From 2-01-FULL-50-23 sp964509695 (lineage in GTDB: Bacteria; Patescibacteriota; Microgenomatia; UBA1400; MFAQ01): a DNA stretch of 50,733 nt. The notes under the pieces were generated by a model that was not told the origin of the DNA, did no database searches, and worked only from the letters and a program-made list of their open reading frames with translations. A program made the position numbers and the translations under genes. The stretch is from assembly GCA_964509695.1 (NCBI GenBank), contig CAZDXN010000004.1, forward strand, positions 1-50,733, given 5' to 3'. Positions 7,782 to 15,226 of this stretch are shown here, in pieces (position 1 is the first letter of the stretch; each line of letters begins with the position of its first letter).

Positions 7782-8269
7782 TGAATATGCGTACTCGTGG
7801 TGAGCCAGTCGAACCATATCAAGAAGTCTTTGAACTCCACGCCGAACTATTGAAAGCCTTGGCTCATCCCAAACGGCTGGAAATAATCCATTTGCTTCGT
7901 GACCGGTCGCTCACCGTCGGGGAAATTCAGGAAATGCTCGACCTCCCCCAGGCAAACTTAAGTCAGCACCTCACCGTTCTTCGCCACGCCAAGGTCGTCA
8001 CTACGAAGAAAAAGGGGAAACAGATTTTTTACAAACTTTCTCATGGTAATTTCATCAAAGCTAGTGACCTCTTGCGTTGTGTTTTTCTGGAAAAATATCC
8101 TCCCCTTGCCGACCTACTTCCTTCTGAGAAAGATCCAGTCTGCGGCATGTATCTCTCTCCGAAAACCGCCGCCTTTGTCCACATCCATGCCGGTCACGAC
8201 TATTATTTCTGTGCCTCTAAATGTTTGAAAAATTTTCAAAAAAATCCCGAGAAATTCATTATTAGTTAA
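7781..8269 (+). CDS. ArsR/SmtB-family regulator fused to a YHS metal-binding domain
   Basis: The winged-helix domain covers about residues 10-90 (ALAHPKRLEIIHLLRDRSLTV, with recognition helix QANLSQHLTVLR and wing KKKGKQIFYKL). The C-terminal ~45 residues are a YHS domain (DPVCGM...YYFCASKCLKNFQKNPEKF), with three Cys and several His that could bind metal. The ELCVCD-type ArsR site is absent, so sensing may rest on the YHS domain. The gene heads an operon with a DUF305 protein, CopA, a SafE-cupredoxin protein and an HMA protein, so copper is the likely signal. An in-frame TTG at 7745 is rejected as a start because it is the -35 box. Confidence 0.85.
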   Translation: MNMRTRGEPVEPYQEVFELHAELLKALAHPKRLEIIHLLRDRSLTVGEIQEMLDLPQANLSQHLTVLRHAKVVTTKKKGKQIFYKLSHGNFIKASDLLRCVFLEKYPPLADLLPSEKDPVCGMYLSPKTAAFVHIHAGHDYYFCASKCLKNFQKNPEKFIIS

Positions 8270-8278
8270 TCAATATAA

Positions 8279-8839
8279 ATGTCAAAACTTCTTGTCTACA
8301 GTCTGACCATAATCGCCTTTATCATTGGTCTGGGGGCAGGCTACACTCTCACTCCAGAATACGCGAGTACCATGCGGGAAAAAAATACCACCATGGTTCC
8401 TTTGGGAAAGGCGGATCGTCTTATCGATCTAAGGTATCTTAACGGAGTTATCGTTCACCACCTCACCGCCATTGATCTTGCCCGCCAAGCTCTCGAGAAA
8501 TCGCATCGGGAGGAAGTAAGAAACCTAGCCGAGGAAATCATCAAGTCTGATGAAGCCAGTATCAAGCAGCTAATGATTTATAAACAAACATGGTACAAAG
8601 AAGACCGTAATATTGGGGAGTTCGAGAAAATCAATCTGGGCGACGATGGCAAACGCTTTGATCTGCGTTTCTTAAACGCTCTGATTGCCCACCATGTCGA
8701 AGCAATCGACACTGCCAAAGAAATTTCCACCAAATCGACTCGAGACGAAGTCCTCAATCTGGCCGACGAAATCACCCAGAGCCTTGGGGAAAGTAAATTA
8801 GTTTTGGAACAATTGAGAAAGGATTGGTACGCCATATGA
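8279..8839 (+). CDS. Membrane-anchored DUF305 protein with duplicated repeat
   Basis: The 186-aa protein has one N-terminal membrane segment (LLVYSLTIIAFIIGLGAGYTL). Two helical repeats follow, each with the DUF305 signature: RYLNGVIVHHLTAIDLARQAL near 60 and RFLNALIAHHVEAIDTAKEI near 130. The paired His residues of DUF305 four-helix bundles are linked to copper binding in CopM-type proteins. It would lie outside the membrane. It sits between the ArsR-YHS regulator and copA, and its stop overlaps the copA start (ATGA). Confidence 0.8.
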   Translation: MSKLLVYSLTIIAFIIGLGAGYTLTPEYASTMREKNTTMVPLGKADRLIDLRYLNGVIVHHLTAIDLARQALEKSHREEVRNLAEEIIKSDEASIKQLMIYKQTWYKEDRNIGEFEKINLGDDGKRFDLRFLNALIAHHVEAIDTAKEISTKSTRDEVLNLADEITQSLGESKLVLEQLRKDWYAI

Positions 8840-11085
8840 AAACCTCAGTCATCCTCCCGGTAAAAGGCATGGACTGTGCCAGCTGTGCCAGTATCATTAG
8901 CCGCTCCGTGGGGAAGCTCCCCGGGGTCAGCCAAAGCGACGTCAATATCGCCACCGAGAAAGCCACTCTAACCTTTGATTCCGACAAGATTTCGCTCGAT
9001 CAAATCAGCCAAAAAGTCACCGACCTTGGCTACACTTTAGTCGTCGGCAATCAAATGGACAGTTCAAAAAAAGACAAACTGGAACGACTCGAGAAACAAC
9101 GCCAGGTCGTCACTTTTGTCCTCCCCATCTCTCTGACCATCTTTTCCCTGATGATGTGGGGTATTGCCGCTGACTTTTTCAAGTCCCTTCCTCCGTTTTT
9201 CTTACCGATGAAGATGTTCAATCTAATTTCAATGATATTATCGACGATCGTTCTCTTTGGATTTGGCAAAGATTTTATCATTGCTGTAGGTCGTTTCGTC
9301 AGAACCAAAACCGCCAACATGGATACCCTCATCGGTATCGGAACATTGGCGGCCTTTATCTATAGTTCCTTTGTATTTCTTTTCCCGGGCACGGTCTTGA
9401 ACCTCGGTCTCGCCGAGACTGCTTATTTTGACGTCGTCATCGTCGTCATCGGTTTTATCTTATTTGGTAAGTACCTCGAAGCCCGTTCAAAAATTAAAAC
9501 TGGCCAAGCTATTGAGAAATTGGTTTTGCTTCAGGCCAAAACCGCCCTAGTCGAAAGAGGCGGAAAAGAGGTCGAGATTGCTATAGAAATGGTCAGGTTG
9601 GGGGATGTCATTATCATCAAACCAGGGGCCAAAATACCGGTTGATGGCCTCATCAAAGAGGGTCGAAGCAGTATCGACGAATCCTTCGTCACCGGTGAAT
9701 CCATGCCTGTCGACAAGAAAGTCGGAGAAGAGGTCATAGGCGGCACGATCAACAAACAAGGTTCCTTCAAATTTACCGCCACCAAAGTCGGCTCCGATAC
9801 TCTTTTGGCCCACATCATCAAGTTGGTCGAGGAGGCTCAAGGCAGCAAGGCCCCGATCGAGAGGATTGCCGACCAGATTTCCGCCATTTTTGTTCCGGTC
9901 GTTTTGGTACTGGCGGTGATCACCCTAATCGTTTGGTTGTCGCTTGGCTCGATTTATCTTCCTTTCTCGCAGGCTCTCGCTTTTGGGCTGTCATCTTTTG
10001 TTGGCATCTTGGTTATCGCCTGCCCCTGTGCTCTCGGGCTGGCCACTCCGACGGCCATTATCGTCGGGGTCGGCAAGGGTGCCGAAAATGGCATTCTTAT
10101 CAAAGATGCCGAGAGCCTCGAGAAGCTTCACTCGGTCACAACCATCGTCATGGACAAAACCGGGACTCTTACCAAAGGTGAACCTCAGGTGGTCGACTTC
10201 ATTAATCACTCCGAAGAAAACGACCACGACATCCTCACCATTGCCGCCTCTATGGAGAAGCAGTCTGAGCACCCTCTCGCCGCCGCAATCATAAAATATG
10301 CCAAAGACAAGGGGGTCGAATCCAAAAAAGTTATCGACTTCTCCAATCTCGAAGGCAAGGGAGTCAAAGCGAACTTTCACAAAGAAACTTTTTACCTCGG
10401 CAACGCCAAACTCCTATCGGAAAGAAAGGCCAAATACGACGAAGCCATGGTGTCCCGGTTCACCAAAGAGGGGAAAACTCCCGTCTTTCTTATCAAGGAC
10501 AAAACTCTCCTTGCCTCTATCTTCATCGCCGATGTCCTGAAAGAAGCCGCTCTTCTGGCCGTCAAAGATCTACACCGGTTGGGACTCAAGGTAATCATGC
10601 TCACCGGTGACAACGAAAACACAGCTCGGTTCATTGGCAGTCAGGCAGGTGTTGACGATGTTTTCGCCGAAGTCCTACCCGGAGAAAAAGCCGACAAAAT
10701 CAAATCTCTCAAAGCCAAGGGTGAATCCGTTGCCATGATTGGGGACGGAGTAAATGACGCTCCCGCCCTAGCCCTCGCCGATGTGGGCATTGCTATGGGC
10801 ACCGGCACCGATGTCGCTATCGAGTCGTCCAACATCACTCTCCTCCATGGAGATCTGAGTAAGTTGGTCAAGGCCATCCGACTTTCAAAGAAGACCATGA
10901 GCACGATCAAGCAGAACCTTTTTTGGGCCTTTGTTTACAACGTCGTTGGCATCCCCGTTGCCGCTGGCGTCTTGTATCCCTTCTTCGGCATTCTCCTAAA
11001 CCCAGTTTTTGCCGGCGCCGCCATGGCCCTCTCTTCGGTCTCGGTCGTCACCAATTCTTTGAGGTTGAAGCAATCTACTATATAA
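8836..11085 (+). CDS. copA: Copper-translocating P1B-type ATPase
   Basis: The 749-aa protein has an N-terminal HMA domain with GMDCASC (Cys14 and Cys17). Its membrane helices include the CPC metal site (Cys396 and Cys398 in IACPCALG). Other marks are TGES in the actuator domain, the phosphorylated Asp440 of DKTGT, the HP of SEHPLA and the hinge GDGVNDAPAL. The CPC motif and single HMA domain fit a Cu+ exporter. The ATG at 8836 forms an ATGA overlap with the DUF305 gene; the upstream TTG at 8824 is less likely. Confidence 0.95.
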   Translation: MKTSVILPVKGMDCASCASIISRSVGKLPGVSQSDVNIATEKATLTFDSDKISLDQISQKVTDLGYTLVVGNQMDSSKKDKLERLEKQRQVVTFVLPISLTIFSLMMWGIAADFFKSLPPFFLPMKMFNLISMILSTIVLFGFGKDFIIAVGRFVRTKTANMDTLIGIGTLAAFIYSSFVFLFPGTVLNLGLAETAYFDVVIVVIGFILFGKYLEARSKIKTGQAIEKLVLLQAKTALVERGGKEVEIAIEMVRLGDVIIIKPGAKIPVDGLIKEGRSSIDESFVTGESMPVDKKVGEEVIGGTINKQGSFKFTATKVGSDTLLAHIIKLVEEAQGSKAPIERIADQISAIFVPVVLVLAVITLIVWLSLGSIYLPFSQALAFGLSSFVGILVIACPCALGLATPTAIIVGVGKGAENGILIKDAESLEKLHSVTTIVMDKTGTLTKGEPQVVDFINHSEENDHDILTIAASMEKQSEHPLAAAIIKYAKDKGVESKKVIDFSNLEGKGVKANFHKETFYLGNAKLLSERKAKYDEAMVSRFTKEGKTPVFLIKDKTLLASIFIADVLKEAALLAVKDLHRLGLKVIMLTGDNENTARFIGSQAGVDDVFAEVLPGEKADKIKSLKAKGESVAMIGDGVNDAPALALADVGIAMGTGTDVAIESSNITLLHGDLSKLVKAIRLSKKTMSTIKQNLFWAFVYNVVGIPVAAGVLYPFFGILLNPVFAGAAMALSSVSVVTNSLRLKQSTI

Positions 11086-11086
11086 T
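11081..11086 (+). promoter_or_regulatory. Possible internal -10 inside the copper operon
   Basis: TATAAT overlaps the copA stop codon and ends 10 bases before the next ATG (11097). It may give independent transcription of the SafE-type gene. A weak AGGAAG is also present just before that ATG. Confidence 0.35.
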
Positions 11087-11096
11087 TCAGGAAGCT

Positions 11097-12137
11097 ATGC
11101 CTGCCAACTCAAATCTATTCTTAATCTTTCTCACTGGCCTGACCACCGGCGGTCTGTCCTGCCTCGCTGTCCAAGGAGGCTTGCTGGCCTCAGTCATCTC
11201 CCCGACCGAAGAGAAAATAAATAAAAAACTTCAGACCCAAAACCAAGCTCTCCCGATTCTGGCCTTTTTGATTTCCAAGCTAATCGCCTATACCATCCTC
11301 GGCGCCTTGCTCGGCTTCCTCGGGACGGTTATCACCCTCTCTCCGATCACCCGGGGTTGGTTCCAAATCGCTATCGCCGTCTACCTTATTGGCGTCGCCC
11401 TTTCGATGCTCGAAGTTCACCCAATTTTTCGTTATTTCATCATCACCCCTCCCAAATTTCTTTCACGCCTAATCAAAGACCAGAGCAAGAGTAAGTCAAT
11501 TTTTGCCCCTGCCCTCTTAGGTGCTATGACCGTTTTCATTCCTTGCGCCGTGACTCAGGCCACCGAAGCCATTGCTCTCGCCACCGCCAATCCCCTGTAT
11601 GGCGCCGCCGTTATGGCCGCCTTTATCTTGGGAACTTCACCTACCTTTTTTGCCCTAGGCTTCGTCTTTACCAAGGCCAGTTCTCGCTTTCAGTCTTGGT
11701 TTGGCAAAGTCTCCGCCGCTCTCCTCATCGTCATGGCCATTACCACCTTCAACGGCGGGCTCGGTCTAATGGGCTCGATCTACACCCTCCAGAACTTTTA
11801 TGAAGCCGCCAAAATTAGTTTGAATAGTTCCACCCCGAGAGTGGCCGGTGCCAGTGCCACCATCAGTGGCGATGTCCAAGAAGTCAGTATTGCCGTCAAG
11901 TCCTCCGGATATTCTCCCCAAAGTATTACCCTCAAGAAAGGCATCAAAACCAGACTTACCTTGACCACCAACAATACCGGCGGCTGCTCTCGTGCTTTTA
12001 CCATTCCCTCTCTTCGGTTATCCAAAATTCTCCCCGAAACCGGCAGCGAAACTCTTGAGTTCACCCCTACCAAGACCGGTTCCCTCGTCTTCTCCTGCAG
12101 TATGGGCATGTACACCGGCACCTTCAACGTTATATAA
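11097..12137 (+). CDS. SafE/UreH-like transporter fused to a C-terminal cupredoxin-like domain
   Basis: The 346-aa protein has six or so membrane helices over about residues 1-235 (start LIFLTGLTTGGLSCLAVQGG; PCAVTQATEAIALA), as in the SafE/UreH (DsbD-like) family. The C-terminal ~90 residues are cupredoxin-like: SSGYSPQSITLKKG, then NNTGGCSRAF, then FSCSMGMYTGTF. The Cys and Met residues could bind copper outside the membrane. Position after copA suggests copper handling or export. The longer ORF from 10923 overlaps copA out of frame and is rejected as the start. Confidence 0.8.
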   Translation: MPANSNLFLIFLTGLTTGGLSCLAVQGGLLASVISPTEEKINKKLQTQNQALPILAFLISKLIAYTILGALLGFLGTVITLSPITRGWFQIAIAVYLIGVALSMLEVHPIFRYFIITPPKFLSRLIKDQSKSKSIFAPALLGAMTVFIPCAVTQATEAIALATANPLYGAAVMAAFILGTSPTFFALGFVFTKASSRFQSWFGKVSAALLIVMAITTFNGGLGLMGSIYTLQNFYEAAKISLNSSTPRVAGASATISGDVQEVSIAVKSSGYSPQSITLKKGIKTRLTLTTNNTGGCSRAFTIPSLRLSKILPETGSETLEFTPTKTGSLVFSCSMGMYTGTFNVI

Positions 12138-12141
12138 AAGT

Positions 12142-12199
12142 GTCATCCTCGCGAAAGCGGGGATCCATTTAAATAGATTCCCGTTTCCACGGGAATGAC
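12142..12199. repeat. GTCAT...ATGAC inverted-repeat element (58 bp)
   Basis: The element starts GTCATCCTCGCGAAAGCGGGGATCCA and ends TAGATTCCCGTTTCCACGGGAATGAC, so the whole forms a MITE-like palindrome with internal hairpins. It lies between the SafE-cupredoxin and HMA genes. The end sequence GTCAT and the internal ATCCA/ATCTA are shared with other copies. Confidence 0.7.
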
Positions 12200-12204
12200 A
12201 AAAT

Positions 12205-12471
12205 ATGTTCAACCTTTTTCGTCACAAACCAACCAATTCGTCATTGCGAGCGAAGCGTGGCAATCTAGTTTTGAAACTGTCAGGTTTGCATTGCTCCAGT
12301 TGTGCCGTCAACATCGACCTTTCCCTCGAAGACTTACCCGGTGTAGCCAATTCAACCACGAATTACGCCAAGTCTATCTCCACGATCGACTTCGACCCCG
12401 AAAAAATTGACCCCAAAAAAATCATTGCCGAAATCACCAAACTCGGATATCAGGCTAAAAACATCGGTTAA
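12205..12471 (+). CDS. HMA-domain copper chaperone with repeat-derived N-terminus
   Basis: An 88-aa ORF. Residues ~22-88 form a heavy-metal-associated domain with LSGLHCSSC and ITKLGYQA, so it probably hands Cu+ to CopA. The first ~21 residues (ending SSLRAKRGNL) are encoded by a dispersed repeat at 12239-12268. The true start may be a TTG near 12270, giving an HMA protein of usual length. It ends 4 bases into the convergent small membrane-protein gene. Confidence 0.7.
   Translation: MFNLFRHKPTNSSLRAKRGNLVLKLSGLHCSSCAVNIDLSLEDLPGVANSTTNYAKSISTIDFDPEKIDPKKIIAEITKLGYQAKNIG
12239..12268. repeat. GTCATTGCGAG...GGCAATCTA dispersed repeat inside the HMA ORF
   Basis: CGTCATTGCGAGCGAAGCGTGGCAATCTAG is read in frame as SSLRAKRGNL. 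A close copy at 21084-21112 is also in frame in another gene. Confidence 0.7.
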
Positions 12472-12626
12472 CGTTTGCCCTTGGGCTTGTTGATCTCTTT
12501 CCAGAAGTAGGCGATCCCCAACACCAGAAAGGCGATCAGGAATACCCAAGTCAGCAGGCCAAAGAAGCTCCAGGCTCCCAAGCCTCCCATCATCCCGTAT
12601 CCACCATACCCATTGTATCCAAACAT
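12468..12626 (-). CDS. Small Gly/Tyr-rich single-helix membrane protein (52 aa)
   Basis: On the minus strand an ATG at 12626 opens a 52-aa frame. It starts MFGYNGYGGYGMMGGLGAW, has one membrane helix (SFFGLLTWVFLIAFLVLGIAYFW) and a basic end KEINKPKGKR. The layout resembles short membrane proteins often found beside metal-resistance genes. It converges with the HMA ORF, overlapping by 4 bases. Function is unknown. Confidence 0.6.
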   Translation of the reverse strand: MFGYNGYGGYGMMGGLGAWSFFGLLTWVFLIAFLVLGIAYFWKEINKPKGKR

Positions 12627-12691
12627 GTTTTTGAACTAATTTATAACACCTATTTAATATTACACCATCCAATTCAGTTCCAAATTCACCC

Positions 12692-12721
12692 TTGACATAT
12701 CCTGTAGTATTATGCTATTTT
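12692..12721 (+). promoter_or_regulatory. Promoter of the leader-peptide/ABC exporter unit
   Basis: TTGACA (12692-12697), 18 bases, TATTTT (12716-12721) with an extended TG at 12713-12714. The -10 ends 6 bases before the ATG of a 26-codon ORF (12728). Confidence 0.6.
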
Positions 12722-12727
12722 AAGGTT

Positions 12728-12808
12728 ATGAAACCAATGACACGCCCGCAAATCATTAAACCGCTAGGCAAATTTTTTGCCGGGGTTTTTGTGCATAAAT
12801 TGAAGTGA
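12728..12808 (+). CDS. Possible 26-aa leader peptide
   Basis: The ORF (MKPMTRPQIIKPLGKFFAGVF, then VHKLK) begins 6 bases after the -10, as other leaderless genes here do. It contains a GGCAAA/TTTGCC hairpin. A strong terminator-like hairpin follows 20 bases after its stop and before the ABC exporter gene. This is the layout of a translation-coupled attenuator. No run of one amino acid codon points to a particular signal. Confidence 0.4.
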   Translation: MKPMTRPQIIKPLGKFFAGVFVHKLK

Positions 12809-12827
12809 CAGTTCTCTTCTTGTGAAC

Positions 12828-12855
12828 AAACGCCCCGACAAACGTCGGGGCGTTT
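12828..12855 (+). terminator. Terminator-like hairpin in the ABC exporter leader
   Basis: A 12-bp stem (12828-12839 with 12844-12855) has an AAAC loop and is GC-rich with a short T run. The flanking CTTGTGAAC (12819-12827) and GTTCACAAG (12888-12896) are exact complements. The second of these runs into the AAGGAG ribosome site, so an alternative fold could control both transcription and translation. Confidence 0.55.
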
Positions 12856-12905
12856 TAGGTTTTAGGCCTAATCGGGCACCTTCACAAGTTCACAAGGAGA
12901 CTTCC

Positions 12906-14657
12906 ATGTTCAGAAAAATTTGGGTTCTGCTAAAGCCGTTCCATCGCGTCTTTTTTGTCTTGGTTCTATTGGCAGTCATTGGCGAAGGCGCACAGATTGC
13001 AGTAAGTTACACCGTTAGCTTGATTGTCAGCCTATTCACCCTTCAGGTCCAGCTCCTGGTTTGGGGGCTGATTGTCCTCGCTATGCTCAATTTCAACGAG
13101 CTGACGATGCGGCTGGACAATAGCTTTGATTGGCACATTATCGCCAAACAAAGTCATCCGATATACCGCTACCTCAAGCTTGGTGCCATCGCCAAGTTTT
13201 TGAGAATGGATATCGCCTGGCATCACCACCACAACTCCGGCACCCTTGTTGGTCAAGTATCAGACGGCGTTTGGAAAACTCTAGAAATCGTTGACATGCT
13301 TTCCTGGGAGTTTATGCCAACGATCGTCCAGACGGTATTAAGCCTCGTTCCGCTTTTCTGGCTGACCCCATACGCGGCCGTACTATCCCTACTTGCCTTT
13401 TTTCTTTTCGCCTACCTCACGATTCAGGGGGAGAAGGAAAAACGGCCCTTCCGTCAGGCCCGTCAGGATCTATATCAGGAAGAATGGAGCGAGGCCGTCC
13501 AAGCCGTTCAAGGGCACGAGTTTGTCATCACTTCCAATCAGCAGGATCGAGCCCTAGCGGTTCAGGAACAGCTCCACGATCGCATCATCGGCCAAGCTAT
13601 GAAAGAACACCGGCTCGGGATCTTCAAGTACAACCGCTGGCGTATCCGTATTCTCACTTCAATACGGCTGATCGTCTACGCTATCTGGGTCAGTCAGCTT
13701 TACCGGGGAACTCTGACCGTCGCCGGGCTCATCTTCGTCTCGGTTCTCACCGAAAAACTATTCAATAGTTTCTGGAGATTTGCCCGTTTGGCCGACCGTG
13801 TCTATGGTAGCAGTGAGGCGGTCACTCGTCTTATCGGCCTTATGGACGAGCCGGAACCGATAGAAACGGGGACAGAATCAGCTGTAATCGCCGGGCCGGT
13901 GGGCATTAGTATGAAGAACGTCTGCTTTGCCTATTCGGATGAGTACTCCGAAGGAGATGGAGCCCTTCATGATTTCAGTCTTGAGGTCGAGCCAGGGTCA
14001 ATTGTCGCTCTGGTCGGTCCATCTGGCGCAGGCAAAACCACTATCAGAAAGATCATCACCAAGCTCTCGCCCTTCCAAAGTGGCGCGATCTCTATCGGCG
14101 GACTGGACATCGCGCGATGGAACGGAAGAAAACTTCGCGATCTCTTCTCAACCGTTCCCCAAAGCGAGGAAGTCTATGTTTTCGACAAGTCGATCTACGA
14201 AAATATTGCCTATCCCTGGCCTGACGCTCCGGAGGAAAAGATTATCGAGGCGGCGCGTCTTGCAGGAATCCACGACTTCATCAAAGGTCTCGAAAAAGGT
14301 TATCAGACTATGGTGGGGGAACGTGGAGTTCGTCTCTCAGGCGGGCAAAGACAAAGACTGGCTTTAGCTCGCGCTATCCTTCTCGATCGTCCCATTCTCT
14401 TTTTTGATGAACCAACCAGTGCGGTTGACGCCATCACTGAAAAAGAGATTCAGGAAAACCTCGGAATGGTCTTAAGGGGCAAGACGGTAATCATCATCGC
14501 CCATCGTCTGGCGACTGTCTGGCACATTGCCAACAAGATTGTCGTCATGAAGGACGGGCGAAAGGTCGAGGAAGGAGGACATCAACAATTGGTTTCCGCT
14601 GGCGGATTGTACGCAGAAATGGTTGCGTTGCAAACCGTTACCGGGAAAACAGAATAG
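12906..14657 (+). CDS. ABC exporter, fused membrane and ATPase domains
   Basis: About 583 aa. The N-terminal six-helix exporter domain is residues ~1-320. The ATPase domain has Walker A GPSGAGKT, signature RLSGGQRQRLALARA, Walker B ILFFDEPTSAVD and the H-loop IIIAHRLATV. It would work as a homodimer exporting drugs, lipids or peptides (MsbA/LmrA class). The start at 12906 is chosen because AAGGAGA lies at 12894-12900; the longer ORF from 12822 would run through the leader hairpin. It is one of few genes here with a clear Shine-Dalgarno, and its leader suggests inducible expression. Confidence 0.9.
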   Translation: MFRKIWVLLKPFHRVFFVLVLLAVIGEGAQIAVSYTVSLIVSLFTLQVQLLVWGLIVLAMLNFNELTMRLDNSFDWHIIAKQSHPIYRYLKLGAIAKFLRMDIAWHHHHNSGTLVGQVSDGVWKTLEIVDMLSWEFMPTIVQTVLSLVPLFWLTPYAAVLSLLAFFLFAYLTIQGEKEKRPFRQARQDLYQEEWSEAVQAVQGHEFVITSNQQDRALAVQEQLHDRIIGQAMKEHRLGIFKYNRWRIRILTSIRLIVYAIWVSQLYRGTLTVAGLIFVSVLTEKLFNSFWRFARLADRVYGSSEAVTRLIGLMDEPEPIETGTESAVIAGPVGISMKNVCFAYSDEYSEGDGALHDFSLEVEPGSIVALVGPSGAGKTTIRKIITKLSPFQSGAISIGGLDIARWNGRKLRDLFSTVPQSEEVYVFDKSIYENIAYPWPDAPEEKIIEAARLAGIHDFIKGLEKGYQTMVGERGVRLSGGQRQRLALARAILLDRPILFFDEPTSAVDAITEKEIQENLGMVLRGKTVIIIAHRLATVWHIANKIVVMKDGRKVEEGGHQQLVSAGGLYAEMVALQTVTGKTE

Positions 14658-14659
14658 TC

Positions 14660-14704
14660 AAAACCAGGCACCCCGCTTAGCGGGGATAAGTCCTGGTTTT
14701 TTTA
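14660..14704 (+). terminator. Rho-independent terminator after the ABC exporter
   Basis: AAAACCAGG (14660-14668) pairs with CCTGGTTTT (14692-14700), followed by more T. An inner CCCCGCTTAGCGGGG hairpin forms a second stem. Confidence 0.85.
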
Positions 14705-14747
14705 TGGTATATTAATTAAACCAATACTAATTATCTCAAAGTTAAAT

Positions 14748-15224
14748 ATGGAAGAAACAGAAAACGTAGTCGAGCCAGTTGCTCCGGTTAAAAAATCAAA
14801 CAACCTTTTCTATATCGGTTTACTGATTGTCCTGGTAATCATTGGACTACCACTGCTTCAAAATGGCAAAAAGAAAACGGTTACTCCCGTCGCCGAGTCC
14901 GTCGCTTCACCCACACCCACTCCCACCACTACACCAGTCGACGTTGTTAACGGTGCCATTGCCATCGAGGCGGGCAGTTTTTACTACAAACCCAATTTAA
15001 TTCGTGTCAAAAAAGGTGAGAAGGTGAAGTTAACCCTGAACGCCGTCAGTCTGATGCATGATTTCAATATCGACGAACTAGGCATCAAGGTTCCCGTCAC
15101 GAAGTCCGGAAGCTCCTCGACCGTTGAATTTACCGCCGACAAAGTTGGCGAGTTTGAATTCTACTGCTCTATCGGCCAGCACCGGGCTAACGGTCAGGTC
15201 GGCAAACTCATCGTCACGGAATAA
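14748..15224 (+). CDS. Membrane-anchored cupredoxin-domain protein
   Basis: The 158-aa protein has an N-terminal helix (LFYIGLLIVLVIIGLPLL) and a Pro/Thr linker (SPTPTPTTTPVD). A cupredoxin domain follows (IEAGSFYYKPNLIRVKKGEKVKLTL). Likely copper ligands are the His of LMHDFNI and the Cys and His of YCSIGQHRANGQ; the last ligand is not clearly a Met. It would bind copper outside the membrane. It follows the copper island and resembles the C-terminal domain of the protein at 11097. Confidence 0.8.
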   Translation: MEETENVVEPVAPVKKSNNLFYIGLLIVLVIIGLPLLQNGKKKTVTPVAESVASPTPTPTTTPVDVVNGAIAIEAGSFYYKPNLIRVKKGEKVKLTLNAVSLMHDFNIDELGIKVPVTKSGSSSTVEFTADKVGEFEFYCSIGQHRANGQVGKLIVTE

Positions 15225-15226
15225 AT

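Noticed and set aside
9547..9840. Minus-strand ORFs within copA
   Set aside because: Mirror frames of a high-confidence gene, with no promoter or family match.
10923..11096. 58-codon N-terminal extension of the SafE-cupredoxin gene inside copA
   Set aside because: It is Arg-rich out-of-frame sequence of copA; the recognised protein begins at ATG 11097, after a TATAAT.
12018..12410. ORFs 12018-12212 (minus) and 12195-12410 (plus)
   Set aside because: They run through repeat elements and overlap recognised genes in other frames.
12822..12905. Upstream start for the ABC exporter
   Set aside because: It would translate the leader terminator hairpin; the ATG at 12906 has a good Shine-Dalgarno.
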